A stretch of DNA of 64,000 nt from Palsa-504 sp963795795 (GCA_963795795.1 CAWCJS010000024.1:124001-188000); one strand, 5' to 3'; positions 16,301 to 25,522 are shown, counted from the stretch's first letter. Notes: a model not told the origin generated them from the letters alone. A program made the numbers and translations.

Positions 16301-17455
16301 TCTCGCGGCGGGCCTGGCTGGCCTGTCTTCCCGTGATGGGCGCGGCCCTGGCCGCGCTGGGAGGGTGCGGGTCGCAGGGCGCTCCGGTCGGCGGTTCCAG
16401 CCCGACGGTGGTGACCGTGCCGCTGTCCACCTCGCTGGTCACCGCGCAGGGCACGTGGGCCGTGACGGTCATGGGCGGGTCGGCCGCCTCGCACAACAAC
16501 TTCTGGCAGCTCTTCTTCCGGCCGACCGGGGCCACCCTCTGGTCGCTGGTGACCCCGGAGGGCGTGGCCGACAACGGCGGGCTGGTCGCGGCGGGCGGCG
16601 CGGTAGGTACGTCGCTGCTGGTGGGGTTCCGGCCCAGCCAGGGCTTGTCCTTCTCGCCCCTGGCGGCCAGTAACGACGCGGGCAAGAACTGGACGCCCGG
16701 CCTGCTCGACGCCGAACTGGCCGACGTCCCTGGCGCGCTGGCCGTCGGCGCGTCGGGGCAGGCGCTCGCCCTGCTGCACGACGGCAGCATCGACGAGGCG
16801 CCCACCGCTGCGGCGGCGACCGCCGGGCACTGGTCGCAGCTGACGACCCTCGGCGGGCTGGCGGCGTCAGCCCCCGGGCGCGCGTGCGGTCTGGCGGGGG
16901 TGGAGGCAGTGTTGTTCGGCGTCAATGACACTCCGATGGCGGCGGGTAGCTGCGCACGGCGGGGGGTGGCCGGGGTATTCGCGGAGAGCGGCGGGACCTG
17001 GCAGGCGGCCGGGCCGGTGCTGCCCGCGGCATTCGGCGGTGATCAGGTGCAGGTCCTCGGGCTGGCCAGCGCGCCGGGCGGGTCTACCGCGACGCTGATG
17101 GCGGCCGGGACTCACCTGGTCGCGGCCTGGTCGGACGGGGTCGGAGGGTCGGGTGGACGGTGTCGGCGCCGCTGGCGGCTCCGGCGGACACCGTGCGGGC
17201 ATCGGGGTTCGGGCCCGCCGGGAGCGTCTGGGTGCTGCTCGGCGGCGGGCGCGCGGAGGCCATCAGCGGGACCGGGGGCGCGTGGCGGGCGCTGCCGGCC
17301 GTGCCCGCCGGGACCCAGGCGCTCGCGTCGGATCGCCGGCGGCGGGTACGAGGCGCTGGCCGTCTCGGGGTCCGCGTTTAGTGTCTGGCAGCTCGGGGCG
17401 GCGGCCACCGGGGGCTCCTGGGACCCGAGTCCAGCTGATCACCGTGCCGATCTAG
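16297..17455 (+). pseudogene. Secreted lipoprotein of unknown function, frameshifted near its end
   Basis: It starts at GTG 16297, overlapping the SCO1 stop (GTGA). The first residues (MISRRAWLACLPVMGAALAA, then LGGCGSQG) are a lipoprotein signal with lipobox LGGC. The ~280-residue body is Gly/Ala/Ser-rich with repeated 'GTWQAAGP/GSWxLG' beta-strand-like units and looks like a beta-propeller or sialidase-like fold, but no family can be named. The frame is intact to ~17145 and then moves through frame 0 (VSAPLAAPADTVRASGFGPA) and frame 1 (GGGYEALAVSGSAFSVWQLG) to frame 2 (TRVQLITVPI, stop 17455). The context suggests an exported factor for oxidase assembly. Confidence 0.6.
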
Positions 17456-17488
17456 TACGGGTCCTCGGGCTAGGGGTTAGGGGCGGCC

Positions 17489-18448
17489 ATGAGTTATCTC
17501 ACCCAGCACTGGTCCTTCGACCCATTCCTTATCCTGGCGATCGTCGTCGTCGGGTGGCACGAGATCGGGCTGCGGCGGCTGGCCCGGCGGTCCAGGCCCG
17601 AGCGGACCCGTCAGCGGCGGCTGCGGTCGTTGTGGTTCTACGCCGGGCTCGCGGTGCTGCTCATCGCGGTGCAGTCGCCGATCGACTACTGGGCCGACGA
17701 CTACTTCTTCGTGCACATGATCCAGCACCTGCTGCTGATGTTCGCCGCGCCGACGCTGATCGTCGCGGGGGCGCCGTGGCAGCCGCTGCTCGACGCGCTG
17801 CCGGGCCGGTCGGGGCGGAGCGTGACCCGGGGCGTGCTAACCGGGGGCTGGTCCAGGCCGCTACGGGCGGTGGGGTCCTTCCTGGTGCGGCCGTGGGTGT
17901 CGGTGGCGCTGTTCAACGCGGTGATGGTCGTCTGGCATCTGCCGGGCCCCTACGACCTAGCCGAAAATAACCAGATCGTACACATCTGGCTGATGCACGC
18001 GAGCTTCTTCGCCGCCGGGGTGCTGTTCTGGCTGCAGTTCATCCCGTCACCGCCGTTCCGCCGCAAGATGCCCCTGCTGTCCCAGGCGGGCGCGCTGATC
18101 GTCACTAACGTGATCATGATCGGGATCGCGATGGCGCTGAGCATCTTCGCCTCGGGCTCGGTGTACTCGGTCTACGACCACATACCCGGGGTGACCCTGC
18201 CGCCGTTCTCGGACCAGCAGCTCGGCGCGGCGATCTTGTGGGTGTGCGGGGACTTCTGGGCGATGCCCACGCTGATCGTGGTCGTCAGGGCGCTGATGTC
18301 GACCGAGGGCAGCATGGGCGAGGCGCTGGAGACGATACTCAACCGCGGTGCGCTGCGGGCCTCCCCGACCGCCTGGGGACGGCCGCGCACGGGCGTCCTG
18401 GACAGCCTGCGGGCTCAGCCGCCCTCGCCGCCGGACGCGGGGCCGTGA
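17489..18448 (+). CDS. CtaG-family (caa3-type) cytochrome c oxidase assembly protein
   Basis: A 319-residue integral membrane protein with about seven helices. Family marks are HWSFDP near the start, WADDYFFVHMIQHLLLMFAA with membrane histidines, WHLPGPYDLA, and WLMHASFFAAGVLFWLQF. CtaG_caa3 proteins help insert copper or assemble cytochrome c oxidase in Gram-positive bacteria. Its place directly after SCO1 and the lipoprotein supports this. The last ~15 residues overlap the convergent DMT transporter gene by 34 bases. Confidence 0.9.
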   Translation: MSYLTQHWSFDPFLILAIVVVGWHEIGLRRLARRSRPERTRQRRLRSLWFYAGLAVLLIAVQSPIDYWADDYFFVHMIQHLLLMFAAPTLIVAGAPWQPLLDALPGRSGRSVTRGVLTGGWSRPLRAVGSFLVRPWVSVALFNAVMVVWHLPGPYDLAENNQIVHIWLMHASFFAAGVLFWLQFIPSPPFRRKMPLLSQAGALIVTNVIMIGIAMALSIFASGSVYSVYDHIPGVTLPPFSDQQLGAAILWVCGDFWAMPTLIVVVRALMSTEGSMGEALETILNRGALRASPTAWGRPRTGVLDSLRAQPPSPPDAGP

Positions 18449-19413
18449 ACCTGCGGCCCGCGGGCCCCGTGGTGGGCTGAGGGGTGGTGGGCTGAGCCGC
18501 CGGGGAACGGGACCCCAGGTTCCTGGCCCGGCCCGGGCAGGATGTGGGTGATCTTCCGCAGTCCGCTGAACGCCGACGAACGGGCCACCGCGATGGCCCC
18601 GACGATCAGCGCGGCGATCCCGCCTGCCTCCATCGCGAGCTGGCCCGGGGTGATCTGGATGCGGTCGCCGAAGACCAGGATCCCCAGCGCGATCCCGGCG
18701 AGGGGCTCGCCGGCGGCGATGGCGGGCAGCGAGGCGTGCAGGGGGGCCGCGCTGAAGGCGCTCTGCATCAGCCAGATGCCGACGATGCCGGCGCCGACCA
18801 GGGCGTAGGCGGACCAGGTGCTGAACAACGTGGTGAACGAGTTCGCCTGCATGATCTCGAGCGTCTGCCTGGTCATCGCGTCCTGGATGCCGAAGACCAG
18901 GCCGGCGCTGAGCCCGGTGAGCGTGGCGCGCGCCTGCCCGCTGGTGCGGTACCCGATCAGCACGGCGACAAGCGCGATGCCCGCGATGATCGCCGCCGCG
19001 TACCACTGCGACAACGAGCCGAACGACAGGCCGATGGGCGTGATCGACCGGGACACCGACAGCAGGCCCACGCCGCCGCACAAGATGAGGGCGCCGACCA
19101 CCTCCGCGACCTTGACCGGCTGCCGGGACATGGGGACGGCCAGCACGAGCGCCCACACCAGGTAGGTCGTCAGCAGCGGTTCGACGAGGGTCAGCTCGAG
19201 GTGGCCGATCGACCACGCCGCGCACAGGTAGCCGGCCACCATGCAGGCGATGCCGAGCAGCCACCGGGGTTTGCGCAGCAGGTCGGTCAGGATGCGCAGG
19301 CGGAGGAACAGCGAGTCGGGCTCCTGCTCGGCCGAGGACTGCTGGAGGACGAACCCCACGCCGAGCAGGACCGCGGCCACGAGCGTGGTCGCGTAGCTCA
19401 CATCCAGGTCCAC
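18415..19413 (-). CDS. DMT-superfamily (EamA-like) membrane transporter
   Basis: A 332-residue protein with nine to ten helices and an internal two-fold pattern. Segments such as ELTLVEPLLTTYLVWALVLA and SLPAIAAGEPLAGIALGILV are typical of the drug/metabolite transporter superfamily in actinobacteria. The substrate is unknown. The ~40-residue C-terminal tail (PGPGQEPGVPFPGGSAHHPS onward) is His/Gly/Pro-rich and not part of the fold; it lies over the end of the convergent ctaG-like gene. The GTG 19413 start has no strong ribosome binding site. Confidence 0.8.
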   Translation of the reverse strand: MDLDVSYATTLVAAVLLGVGFVLQQSSAEQEPDSLFLRLRILTDLLRKPRWLLGIACMVAGYLCAAWSIGHLELTLVEPLLTTYLVWALVLAVPMSRQPVKVAEVVGALILCGGVGLLSVSRSITPIGLSFGSLSQWYAAAIIAGIALVAVLIGYRTSGQARATLTGLSAGLVFGIQDAMTRQTLEIMQANSFTTLFSTWSAYALVGAGIVGIWLMQSAFSAAPLHASLPAIAAGEPLAGIALGILVFGDRIQITPGQLAMEAGGIAALIVGAIAVARSSAFSGLRKITHILPGPGQEPGVPFPGGSAHHPSAHHGARGPQVHGPASGGEGG

Positions 19414-19679
19414 GGCGCCCTGTTTCTGCTTGGTGCACGGTGTGCGGGTATCAAGACAACGTGCACTGGTGACCGCTAGTTTCGCCTAGTTCCGGCCCGG
19501 CCGCACGCGCGTTGGCACGTGCGCCGATCGTATGCCACCCGGCCGCGTGCGGAAGGCCGCCGCACCGGGCCGGAAGTCCTCCGGAGTTACAGGTTGGTTC
19601 CGGTGAGACGGGCCCCCGTCCGGCGCCGGTACGGCATCATGGTCGGGTGGACCGGGGGACCCAGGATGGCGTGTGCACC

Positions 19680-19833
19680 GTGGCCGACGAGCCGCTCCCG
19701 TTGCTGCCGCAGCGCCGGACGCCGGGCGAGTCACTGGCGGTGTCGTTGGGTGGGGACGGACGAGCCGGCGCGGGCGCTGCCGGATCTGGACGTGCTCCAG
19801 CAGGTCCTGGCCGGGCTCAGGCGGCTGATCTAG
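19680..19833 (+). pseudogene. Small conserved-type ORF, frameshifted
   Basis: From GTG 19680 the frame reads VADEPLPLLPQRRTPGESLA and VSLGG. One frame further it continues TDEPARALPDLDVLQQVLAG and LRRLI before a TAG at 19831-19833. Together they make a ~50-residue acidic protein with a leucine-rich end, a type I recall as a short hypothetical protein of actinobacteria. The join fits one extra base near 19755. Function unknown; the evidence is modest because the ORF is short. Confidence 0.4.
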
Positions 19834-19871
19834 GCGTCCCCGGCGGTTGATCTAGGCGTCCCGCGGCTGAC

Positions 19872-21734
19872 CTAGGCGTCCCGGCGGACGAGCAGCCAGC
19901 CGCAGGCGACCAGGAGCACGACGGTCCACGCGCCGAAGACGCCGAAGCCCTGCCACGGGGACAGCACGTCCCCGGGCTGCTGAGTGGTCTGGGCGACCAG
20001 TTGGCCGGCGATGGTCGGCAGGTAGCCGTGCACGTGGTTGGCGATGGTCCCCGGAATCAGGCTGACCAGCGGGGGGACGACGATGACCACGGCGATCACG
20101 ATGAGGATCGCGGCCGCGGTGTGCCGGATCAGGCCGCCGATCGCGAGCGCGAACAGGCCGAGGACGACGAGATACAAGATCCCGCCGATGGTCGCCCGCA
20201 GGACGCCCGCCTGGCCGAGCGTGATGTCGACGTGACTGCGCAGGATCGCGGTACTGAGGAAGAACACCGCGAACACGGTGATCGCGCTGACCACCAGGTC
20301 AAGTACGACCCACACGACGGCCTTGGCGGCCAGCATCGGGATCCGCTTGGGCACGGCGAGCAGCGACGCGCGGATCGCACCGGTGGTGTACTCGGTGGTG
20401 ATCACCATCACGCCGAGGACGCAGATGGCGAGCTGGCCGAGGCCGAAACCGGCGCCGTAGATCACCGAGGTCGGGTCGGTGATCAGCCTGACGTGGTTGG
20501 GATGGTTGCCCGGCGCGTTCCAGTCGTGCGAGATGACCGCCGCGATCAGCACGGAGAACCCGACGGCCACGACCACGAAGGCGAACAGCGACCACAGCGT
20601 GGACCGCACCGAGCGGATCTTGGTCCATTCCGCGCGCAGCAGGCGGCCGAAGCCGAGCGGGGACGGTCCGGCGGCGGGAACCAGCACGGGTGCGGTGGGG
20701 GCGGGTGCGGTGGTCATCGCACGCTCCGTTCGGCTGGCTGGGTGGATTGAAGGGCCCGATTCCGCGCCCCGCGCGGCCCTGGAGGCCTGGTCACCGTACT
20801 CGACGCTGTCCGCGGTCATTTCCATGAACGCCTCCTCCAGCGAGGCCAGCCTGGGCGTCAGCTCGTAGAGCACGACCGACGCGGACGCGGCCAGCTCGCC
20901 GATCCGCGGGGCCTCCAGGCCGGTGACGATCAGGCCGGCGACGGTGCTCCCGCCGCCCCCGTTGCCCTGGGCCGCCTCGGGCTCGATGACGCCGCCCGCC
21001 GCGGTGATCAGCTCGGCCAGGCGGTCCGCCTGGGGCGTCCGGACCAGCACGGACCGTTCGGAGCTCCGCTTGATGAAGTCGTCCGTACTGGACTCGGCGA
21101 TCAGGCGGCCCCGGCCGATGACGATGAGGTGGTCGGCGGTGACCGCCATCTCGTTCATCAGGTGACTGGAGACGAAGATCGTTTTGCCCTCGTTGGCGAG
21201 CTGCCGCATGAGGTTACGGATCCACCGGATGCCCTCCGGGTCCAGGCCGTTAACCGGCTCGTCGAGCAGCAGCACAAAGGGATCGCCGAGCATCGCCGCC
21301 GCGATGCCCAGCCGCTGCGTCATGCCGAGGGAGAAGCCGCCGACCCGCTTACGGGCCACGGCGGTGAGCCCGACCAGCTCCAGGACCTCGTCGACCCGGC
21401 GCGGGGGGAAACCCTGGGTCTCGGCGAGGAATAGCAGGTGGTTGCGGGCGCTGCGGCCGGGGTGCAGCGCGCGCGACTCGAGCAGCGCGCCGACGGTGTG
21501 CAGCGGCCTCGGCAGCTGGGCGTAGGCCAGGCCGCCGATCGTCGCCGTGCCGGACTGCGGCCGGTCCAGGCCGCAGATCAGCCGCATCGTGGTGGACTTG
21601 CCCGCGCCGTTCGGGCCGAGGAACCCGGTCACCCGGCCGGGCTCGACGGAGAACGACAGGTGATCAACGGCGACCTTGTCGCCGAACCGCTTGGTTAGCT
21701 CGTGTGCCTCGATGAGCCCCGGTGCCTCGGCCAC
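19872..21734 (-). CDS. ABC transporter with ATPase and permease fused in one chain
   Basis: A 620-residue product. Residues 1-~305 are an ABC-2-type ATPase: Walker A GPNGAGKST, signature GGFSLGMTQRLGIA, Walker B FVLLLDEPVNGLDPEG and H-loop SSHLMNE. Residues ~360-620 are a six-helix ABC-2 permease (RLLRAEWTKIRSVRSTLWSL onward), like bacitracin/NatA-type exporters. These are normally two genes. The permease part starts with ATG 20717, preceded by GGAGCG at good spacing, so it could also be made on its own; a one-base shift in the linker would restore a stop overlapping that ATG (CGATGACC). I chose GTG 21734 because GGAGATGAC precedes it. Confidence 0.85.
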   Translation of the reverse strand: MAEAPGLIEAHELTKRFGDKVAVDHLSFSVEPGRVTGFLGPNGAGKSTTMRLICGLDRPQSGTATIGGLAYAQLPRPLHTVGALLESRALHPGRSARNHLLFLAETQGFPPRRVDEVLELVGLTAVARKRVGGFSLGMTQRLGIAAAMLGDPFVLLLDEPVNGLDPEGIRWIRNLMRQLANEGKTIFVSSHLMNEMAVTADHLIVIGRGRLIAESSTDDFIKRSSERSVLVRTPQADRLAELITAAGGVIEPEAAQGNGGGGSTVAGLIVTGLEAPRIGELAASASVVLYELTPRLASLEEAFMEMTADSVEYGDQASRAARGAESGPSIHPASRTERAMTTAPAPTAPVLVPAAGPSPLGFGRLLRAEWTKIRSVRSTLWSLFAFVVVAVGFSVLIAAVISHDWNAPGNHPNHVRLITDPTSVIYGAGFGLGQLAICVLGVMVITTEYTTGAIRASLLAVPKRIPMLAAKAVVWVVLDLVVSAITVFAVFFLSTAILRSHVDITLGQAGVLRATIGGILYLVVLGLFALAIGGLIRHTAAAILIVIAVVIVVPPLVSLIPGTIANHVHGYLPTIAGQLVAQTTQQPGDVLSPWQGFGVFGAWTVVLLVACGWLLVRRDA

Positions 21735-21839
21735 GTCATCTCCCCGTACCGGACGGCGCCCGACCACCGGGCGCGCTGCCAGTTACGCGCCCTAGGATGC
21801 CCCCTGTCACGTAGCAACGCAAACCCGATGTCGTGGGCT

Positions 21840-21854
21840 GATAATGTCGGGCCG
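21840..21854 (+). promoter_or_regulatory. Likely -10 element and leaderless start of tdh
   Basis: GATAAT (21840-21845) lies eight bases before the GTG start of tdh, and no ribosome binding site intervenes. This spacing would put transcription start at or next to the GTG, giving a leaderless mRNA, which is common in actinobacteria. No clear -35 is visible. Confidence 0.45.
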
Positions 21855-22885
21855 TGAAGGCTCTGGTCAAGGCGCGGGCGGAGCCCGGCCTGGTGGTCGA
21901 GGACGTGCCGGTCCCGGTAGCGGGCCGGGACGACGTGCTCATCCGGGTGCTCAGGACCGGTATCTGCGGCACCGACCTGCACATCTACGACTGGGACGGC
22001 TGGGCGCAGGCGAACGTGCCGGTCCCGCTCGTCATCGGCCACGAGTTCGTCGGCGAGGTCGTCGAGGCCGGGTCGGACGTGCACGACCTGTACCGCGGTG
22101 ACCTGGTCAGCGGCGAGGGGCACCTGGTGTGCGGACGCTGCCGCAACTGCATGGCCGGCCGGCGGGTCCAGTGCGCGCGCACCAAGGGGATAGGCGTCAA
22201 CTACCCGGGCGCGTTCGCGGAGTTCATTGCGCTGCCCGCGACGAACGTGTGGCGGCATCCGCGGGACATCGACCTGGACGTGGCGGCCGTCTTCGACCCG
22301 TTCGGCAACGCCGTCCACACCGCCCTGACATTCCCCATCCTGGGCGAGGACGTGCTGATCACCGGGGCCGGCCCGATCGGGCTGATGGCCGCGATCGTGG
22401 CCAGGCACGCAGGCGCGCGCTACGTCGTCATCAGCGACGTCTCGCCGTACCGGCTGGATCTGGCCAGGCGGATCGGGGTCACCCTGGCCGTGGACGCCGC
22501 CAGCATGACGCTGCCGGAGGCCATGAGCGAGCTCGCCATGCGGGAGGGCTTCGACGTCGGGCTCGAGATGTCGGGCAAGCCGTCCGCGCTGCGGGACATG
22601 CTCGCGTCGATGACCCACGGAGGCAAGGTCGCCATGCTGGGCCTGCCGACGGAGGAGTTCGGGATCAACTGGGCGCACCTGGTCACGAACATGACCACCA
22701 TCAAGGGGATCTACGGCCGCCAGATGTTCGAGACCTGGTACGAGATGTCGGTGTTGATCCAGTCGGGCGTGGACATCTCGCCGGTGATCACGCACCGGTT
22801 CGACGCCGGCGACTACGAGCAGGCGTTCGCCACCGTGCGCAGCGGGCAGTGCGGCAAGGTCGTCCTCAGCTGGACCGATATCTGA
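21854..22885 (+). CDS. tdh: L-threonine 3-dehydrogenase
   Basis: A 343-residue zinc medium-chain dehydrogenase of normal Tdh length. Catalytic zinc ligands are Cys in GICGTDLHIYDWD and His-Glu in GHEFVGEV. The structural zinc cysteines are in CGRCRNCMAGRRVQC, and the NAD loop is GAGPIGLMA. The segment TGICGTDLHIYDWDGWAQ is diagnostic for Tdh rather than for general alcohol dehydrogenases. It oxidises L-threonine to 2-amino-3-ketobutyrate, which the next enzyme (Kbl) cleaves. The 10-base gap to kbl shows an operon. GTG is the start. Confidence 0.95.
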   Translation: MKALVKARAEPGLVVEDVPVPVAGRDDVLIRVLRTGICGTDLHIYDWDGWAQANVPVPLVIGHEFVGEVVEAGSDVHDLYRGDLVSGEGHLVCGRCRNCMAGRRVQCARTKGIGVNYPGAFAEFIALPATNVWRHPRDIDLDVAAVFDPFGNAVHTALTFPILGEDVLITGAGPIGLMAAIVARHAGARYVVISDVSPYRLDLARRIGVTLAVDAASMTLPEAMSELAMREGFDVGLEMSGKPSALRDMLASMTHGGKVAMLGLPTEEFGINWAHLVTNMTTIKGIYGRQMFETWYEMSVLIQSGVDISPVITHRFDAGDYEQAFATVRSGQCGKVVLSWTDI

Positions 22886-22895
22886 GAGGTAACGG

Positions 22896-24083
22896 ATGTT
22901 CGCAGCCGCACAGCAGCAGATCCGCGCCGAGCTTGACCAGATCCGCGCCGATGGCCTGTTCAAGACCGAGCGCGTCATCGTCAGCCCGCAGGGGTCGAGC
23001 ATCCGCGTCGAGGACGGCGCCGAGGTGCTCAACTTCTGCGCGAACAACTACCTGGGCCTGGCCGACGACCCGCGCCTGGTCGAGGCGGCCAAGGAGGCGC
23101 TGGACCGCTGGGGGTACGGCCTGGCCAGCGTCCGGTTCATCTGCGGGACCCAGGACGTGCACAAGCACCTCGAGCGGCGCATCTCCGGGTTCCTCGGCAC
23201 CGACGACACGATCTTGTACTCCTCGTGCTTCGACGCCAACGGCGGCCTGTTCGAGACGCTCCTCGGCGAGCAGGACGCGGTCATCAGCGACGAGCTGAAC
23301 CACGCGTCGATCATCGACGGCGTCAGGCTGTGCAAGGCCCGGCGGCTGCGCTACCGCAACCGGGACATGGCGGACCTCGAATCCCAATTGGCGGCGAGCA
23401 GTGATGCTCGCCGCCGACTCATCGCGACCGACGGCGTGTTCTCCATGGACGGCTACGTGGCGCCGCTCGATGAGATATGCCAATTGGCCGAACGACACGA
23501 CGCGATGGTCATGGTCGATGACTCGCACGCGGTGGGGATCGTCGGCGCCCGCGGGCGCGGCACCCCCGAGCTGCACGACGTCACCGACCGGGTGGACATC
23601 GTGACCGGGACGCTGGGCAAGGCGCTGGGCGGGGCGAGCGGCGGCTACACCAGCGGCCGCCAGGAGATCATCGACCTGCTCCGGCAGCGGTCCAGGCCCT
23701 ACCTGTTCTCCAACTCCGTGGCCCCCGCGGTCGTCGGGGCCTCGCTGGCGGTCCTGGACCTGCTGGAGGGCGGCGACGACCTGCGGGCTCGCCTGCGCGA
23801 GAACACGGCCTGGTTCCGCACCCGGATGACCGAGCTCGGCTTCGACATCCTGCCCGGCGACCATCCGATCGTCCCGGTCATGATCGGGGACGCGGCGCGC
23901 GCCAGCCGGATGGCCGACGTGCTGCTGGGCAAGGGCATCTACGTGATCGGGTTCAGCTACCCGGTGGTCCCGGTCGGCAAGGCCAGGATCAGGACGCAGC
24001 TGTCCGCCGCGCATACGCGCGAGGACCTGGCGGTGGCAGTCGCAGCCTTTGCCGCCGCGCGCGACGAGCTCGGCATCAGCTGA
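22896..24083 (+). CDS. kbl: Glycine C-acetyltransferase (2-amino-3-ketobutyrate CoA ligase)
   Basis: A 395-residue alpha-oxoamine synthase. The N-terminus (IRAELDQIRADGLFKTERVI) and CANNYLGLADDP are typical of Kbl. MVDDSHAVGIVGARGRGTPE holds the PLP-contacting Asp and His, and the Schiff-base Lys is in TLGKALGGASGGY. It converts 2-amino-3-ketobutyrate and CoA to glycine and acetyl-CoA, completing threonine breakdown begun by Tdh. GAGAGGT precedes the ATG at suitable spacing. Its 3' end overlaps the convergent amidohydrolase gene by eight bases. Confidence 0.95.
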   Translation: MFAAAQQQIRAELDQIRADGLFKTERVIVSPQGSSIRVEDGAEVLNFCANNYLGLADDPRLVEAAKEALDRWGYGLASVRFICGTQDVHKHLERRISGFLGTDDTILYSSCFDANGGLFETLLGEQDAVISDELNHASIIDGVRLCKARRLRYRNRDMADLESQLAASSDARRRLIATDGVFSMDGYVAPLDEICQLAERHDAMVMVDDSHAVGIVGARGRGTPELHDVTDRVDIVTGTLGKALGGASGGYTSGRQEIIDLLRQRSRPYLFSNSVAPAVVGASLAVLDLLEGGDDLRARLRENTAWFRTRMTELGFDILPGDHPIVPVMIGDAARASRMADVLLGKGIYVIGFSYPVVPVGKARIRTQLSAAHTREDLAVAVAAFAAARDELGIS

Positions 24084-24930
24084 TCCTGCTGTAGACGTGC
24101 TGGGCGTGGCCGGCGAGGACGCCGGCCAGGGTGTCGTCGGGGAGCTCCAGCGCCGTGACCGCTCGGACGTTCCTGGCCACGCCGGGGACGCCCGGCCAGT
24201 CGGTCCCGAAGATCCACTTCCGCGCCAGGGCCTTTAGGTCGAAGCCGGCGTAGTAGTCCGGCAGGCGCTTGGGCGGCAGTCCGGCCAGGTCCAGCCAGAC
24301 GTTGTCCCTGGCCAGTGCCATGCGGGCGGCATCGGCGTAGGTCCCGCCGCGCCCGCCGTGGGCCAGGACGAACGGGACGCCGGGGAAGTGCGCGGCGATC
24401 GGGTCCATCAGCATCGGATCGCCGGCCTCGGGGTCCGAGCCCGGGAAGATGCTCGGCCCGGTATGCACGATCACCGGGACGCCGCGCTCGGCGCACAGCT
24501 CGTAGACCTCGTACAGGTCGGGGGTGTCGGGCCGGAAGCCGCCGTGCACCGGGTGCACCTTGACCGCGACGGCGCCGAGGTCGAGCTGGCGGGCCGCCTC
24601 GGCGGCCGGCGGCTGGTGCAGGTGCGGGTTGACGTTGGCGACCAGGTGGAAGCGGGCCGGGTGGTGCGCGATGATCGGCAGCAGGTCCTCGGCCGGCTGG
24701 ATCCCGGTCGCCCGCGGGCTGTACTCGGCGAACAGCAGCGCGGCGTCGACGCCCTGGGCGTCCAGGTAGGCGTCCAGCCGGGCCGGGACCGGATCGCCGT
24801 CGGGCCCGAACACGTCCCGCCAGCCGGAATCCTTGCCGTAGTCGATCGCCCACTGGAACCAGGCCGGGCTGACCGTGGACAGGCGCGGCACGTGCATGTG
24901 CGCGTCGATTACCGTGAGGCCGTCGATCAT
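24076..24930 (-). CDS. Amidohydrolase-2 family protein (PF04909-like)
   Basis: A 284-residue TIM-barrel hydrolase. The metal-binding start is DAHMHVPR, KVHP carries the Lys and His (AVAVKVHPVHGG), and VPVIVHTG, FVLAHGGRGG and FGTDWPG supply the remaining His and Asp ligands. The family includes decarboxylases and lactonases acting on small carboxylic substrates; the exact substrate here is unknown. It is followed upstream by the gamma-carbonic-anhydrase-like gene 13 bases away, so the two are probably cotranscribed. Confidence 0.85.
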   Translation of the reverse strand: MIDGLTVIDAHMHVPRLSTVSPAWFQWAIDYGKDSGWRDVFGPDGDPVPARLDAYLDAQGVDAALLFAEYSPRATGIQPAEDLLPIIAHHPARFHLVANVNPHLHQPPAAEAARQLDLGAVAVKVHPVHGGFRPDTPDLYEVYELCAERGVPVIVHTGPSIFPGSDPEAGDPMLMDPIAAHFPGVPFVLAHGGRGGTYADAARMALARDNVWLDLAGLPPKRLPDYYAGFDLKALARKWIFGTDWPGVPGVARNVRAVTALELPDDTLAGVLAGHAQHVYSRIS

Positions 24931-24943
24931 CGAGGGGCCCGGG

Positions 24944-25483
24944 TCAGACGGCGTTCGGATGAATGGGGTCTAGACGCCGGAGTTCGGCCTGATAGCGGTG
25001 AGCGGACTCGACGTACGACTGGACCGACCGCTCGATCCGTTCGGCGGGCAAATCGGTCTTCTTGATGGTGGCGGGGACGCCGGCGACCAGGGCGCCCGGC
25101 GGGACTTCGAAGCCTTCCGGGACCAGGGCGGCGGCGGCCACGATCGCGCCCGTGCCGATCCTGGCCCGGTTCAGCACGACCGAGCCCGAGCCGATGAGGC
25201 ACCTGTTCTCCACGACGCAGCCTTCCAGGTGCGCGTTGTGCCCGACCACGCAGTCGGCGCCGATGAGCGTGGGCCAGTCGCGGGTGGTGTGCACCACGGT
25301 TCCGTCCTGGATCGAGGTCCGCGCGCCGACCTCGATCCGGCCGTGGTCGCCGCGGAGCACCGCGCACGGCCACACGGACGCCTCGGGGCCGATCCGGACC
25401 TGGCCGATGATCACGGCGTCGGGGTGGATGAAGGCCGATCCGTCGATGTCCGGCTCGAGCGGGCCCAGGGCGTAGATCGGCAC
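24944..25483 (-). CDS. Gamma-carbonic-anhydrase family hexapeptide-repeat protein
   Basis: A 179-residue left-handed beta-helix protein. Hexapeptide repeats run from FIHPDAVIIGQVRIGPEASV through the middle of the chain. Metal ligands are the histidines in TVVHTTRDWPTLIG and VVGHNAHLEGCVV, arranged as in gamma carbonic anhydrases and YrdA/PaaY proteins. Many members show weak or no CO2 hydration activity or act as thioesterases, so the reaction is uncertain. The start GTG 25483 follows an AGGGGGTG stretch. Confidence 0.9.
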   Translation of the reverse strand: MPIYALGPLEPDIDGSAFIHPDAVIIGQVRIGPEASVWPCAVLRGDHGRIEVGARTSIQDGTVVHTTRDWPTLIGADCVVGHNAHLEGCVVENRCLIGSGSVVLNRARIGTGAIVAAAALVPEGFEVPPGALVAGVPATIKKTDLPAERIERSVQSYVESAHRYQAELRRLDPIHPNAV

Positions 25484-25522
25484 GGCACCCCCTTGTTTCC
25501 AGGCTAGGGCACGAGGATATGC

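Noticed and set aside
15607..17970. A 787-codon ORF spanning SCO1, the lipoprotein and part of ctaG
   Set aside because: Only the lipoprotein portion (from 16297) is family-like; the remainder is out of frame with SCO1 and CtaG.
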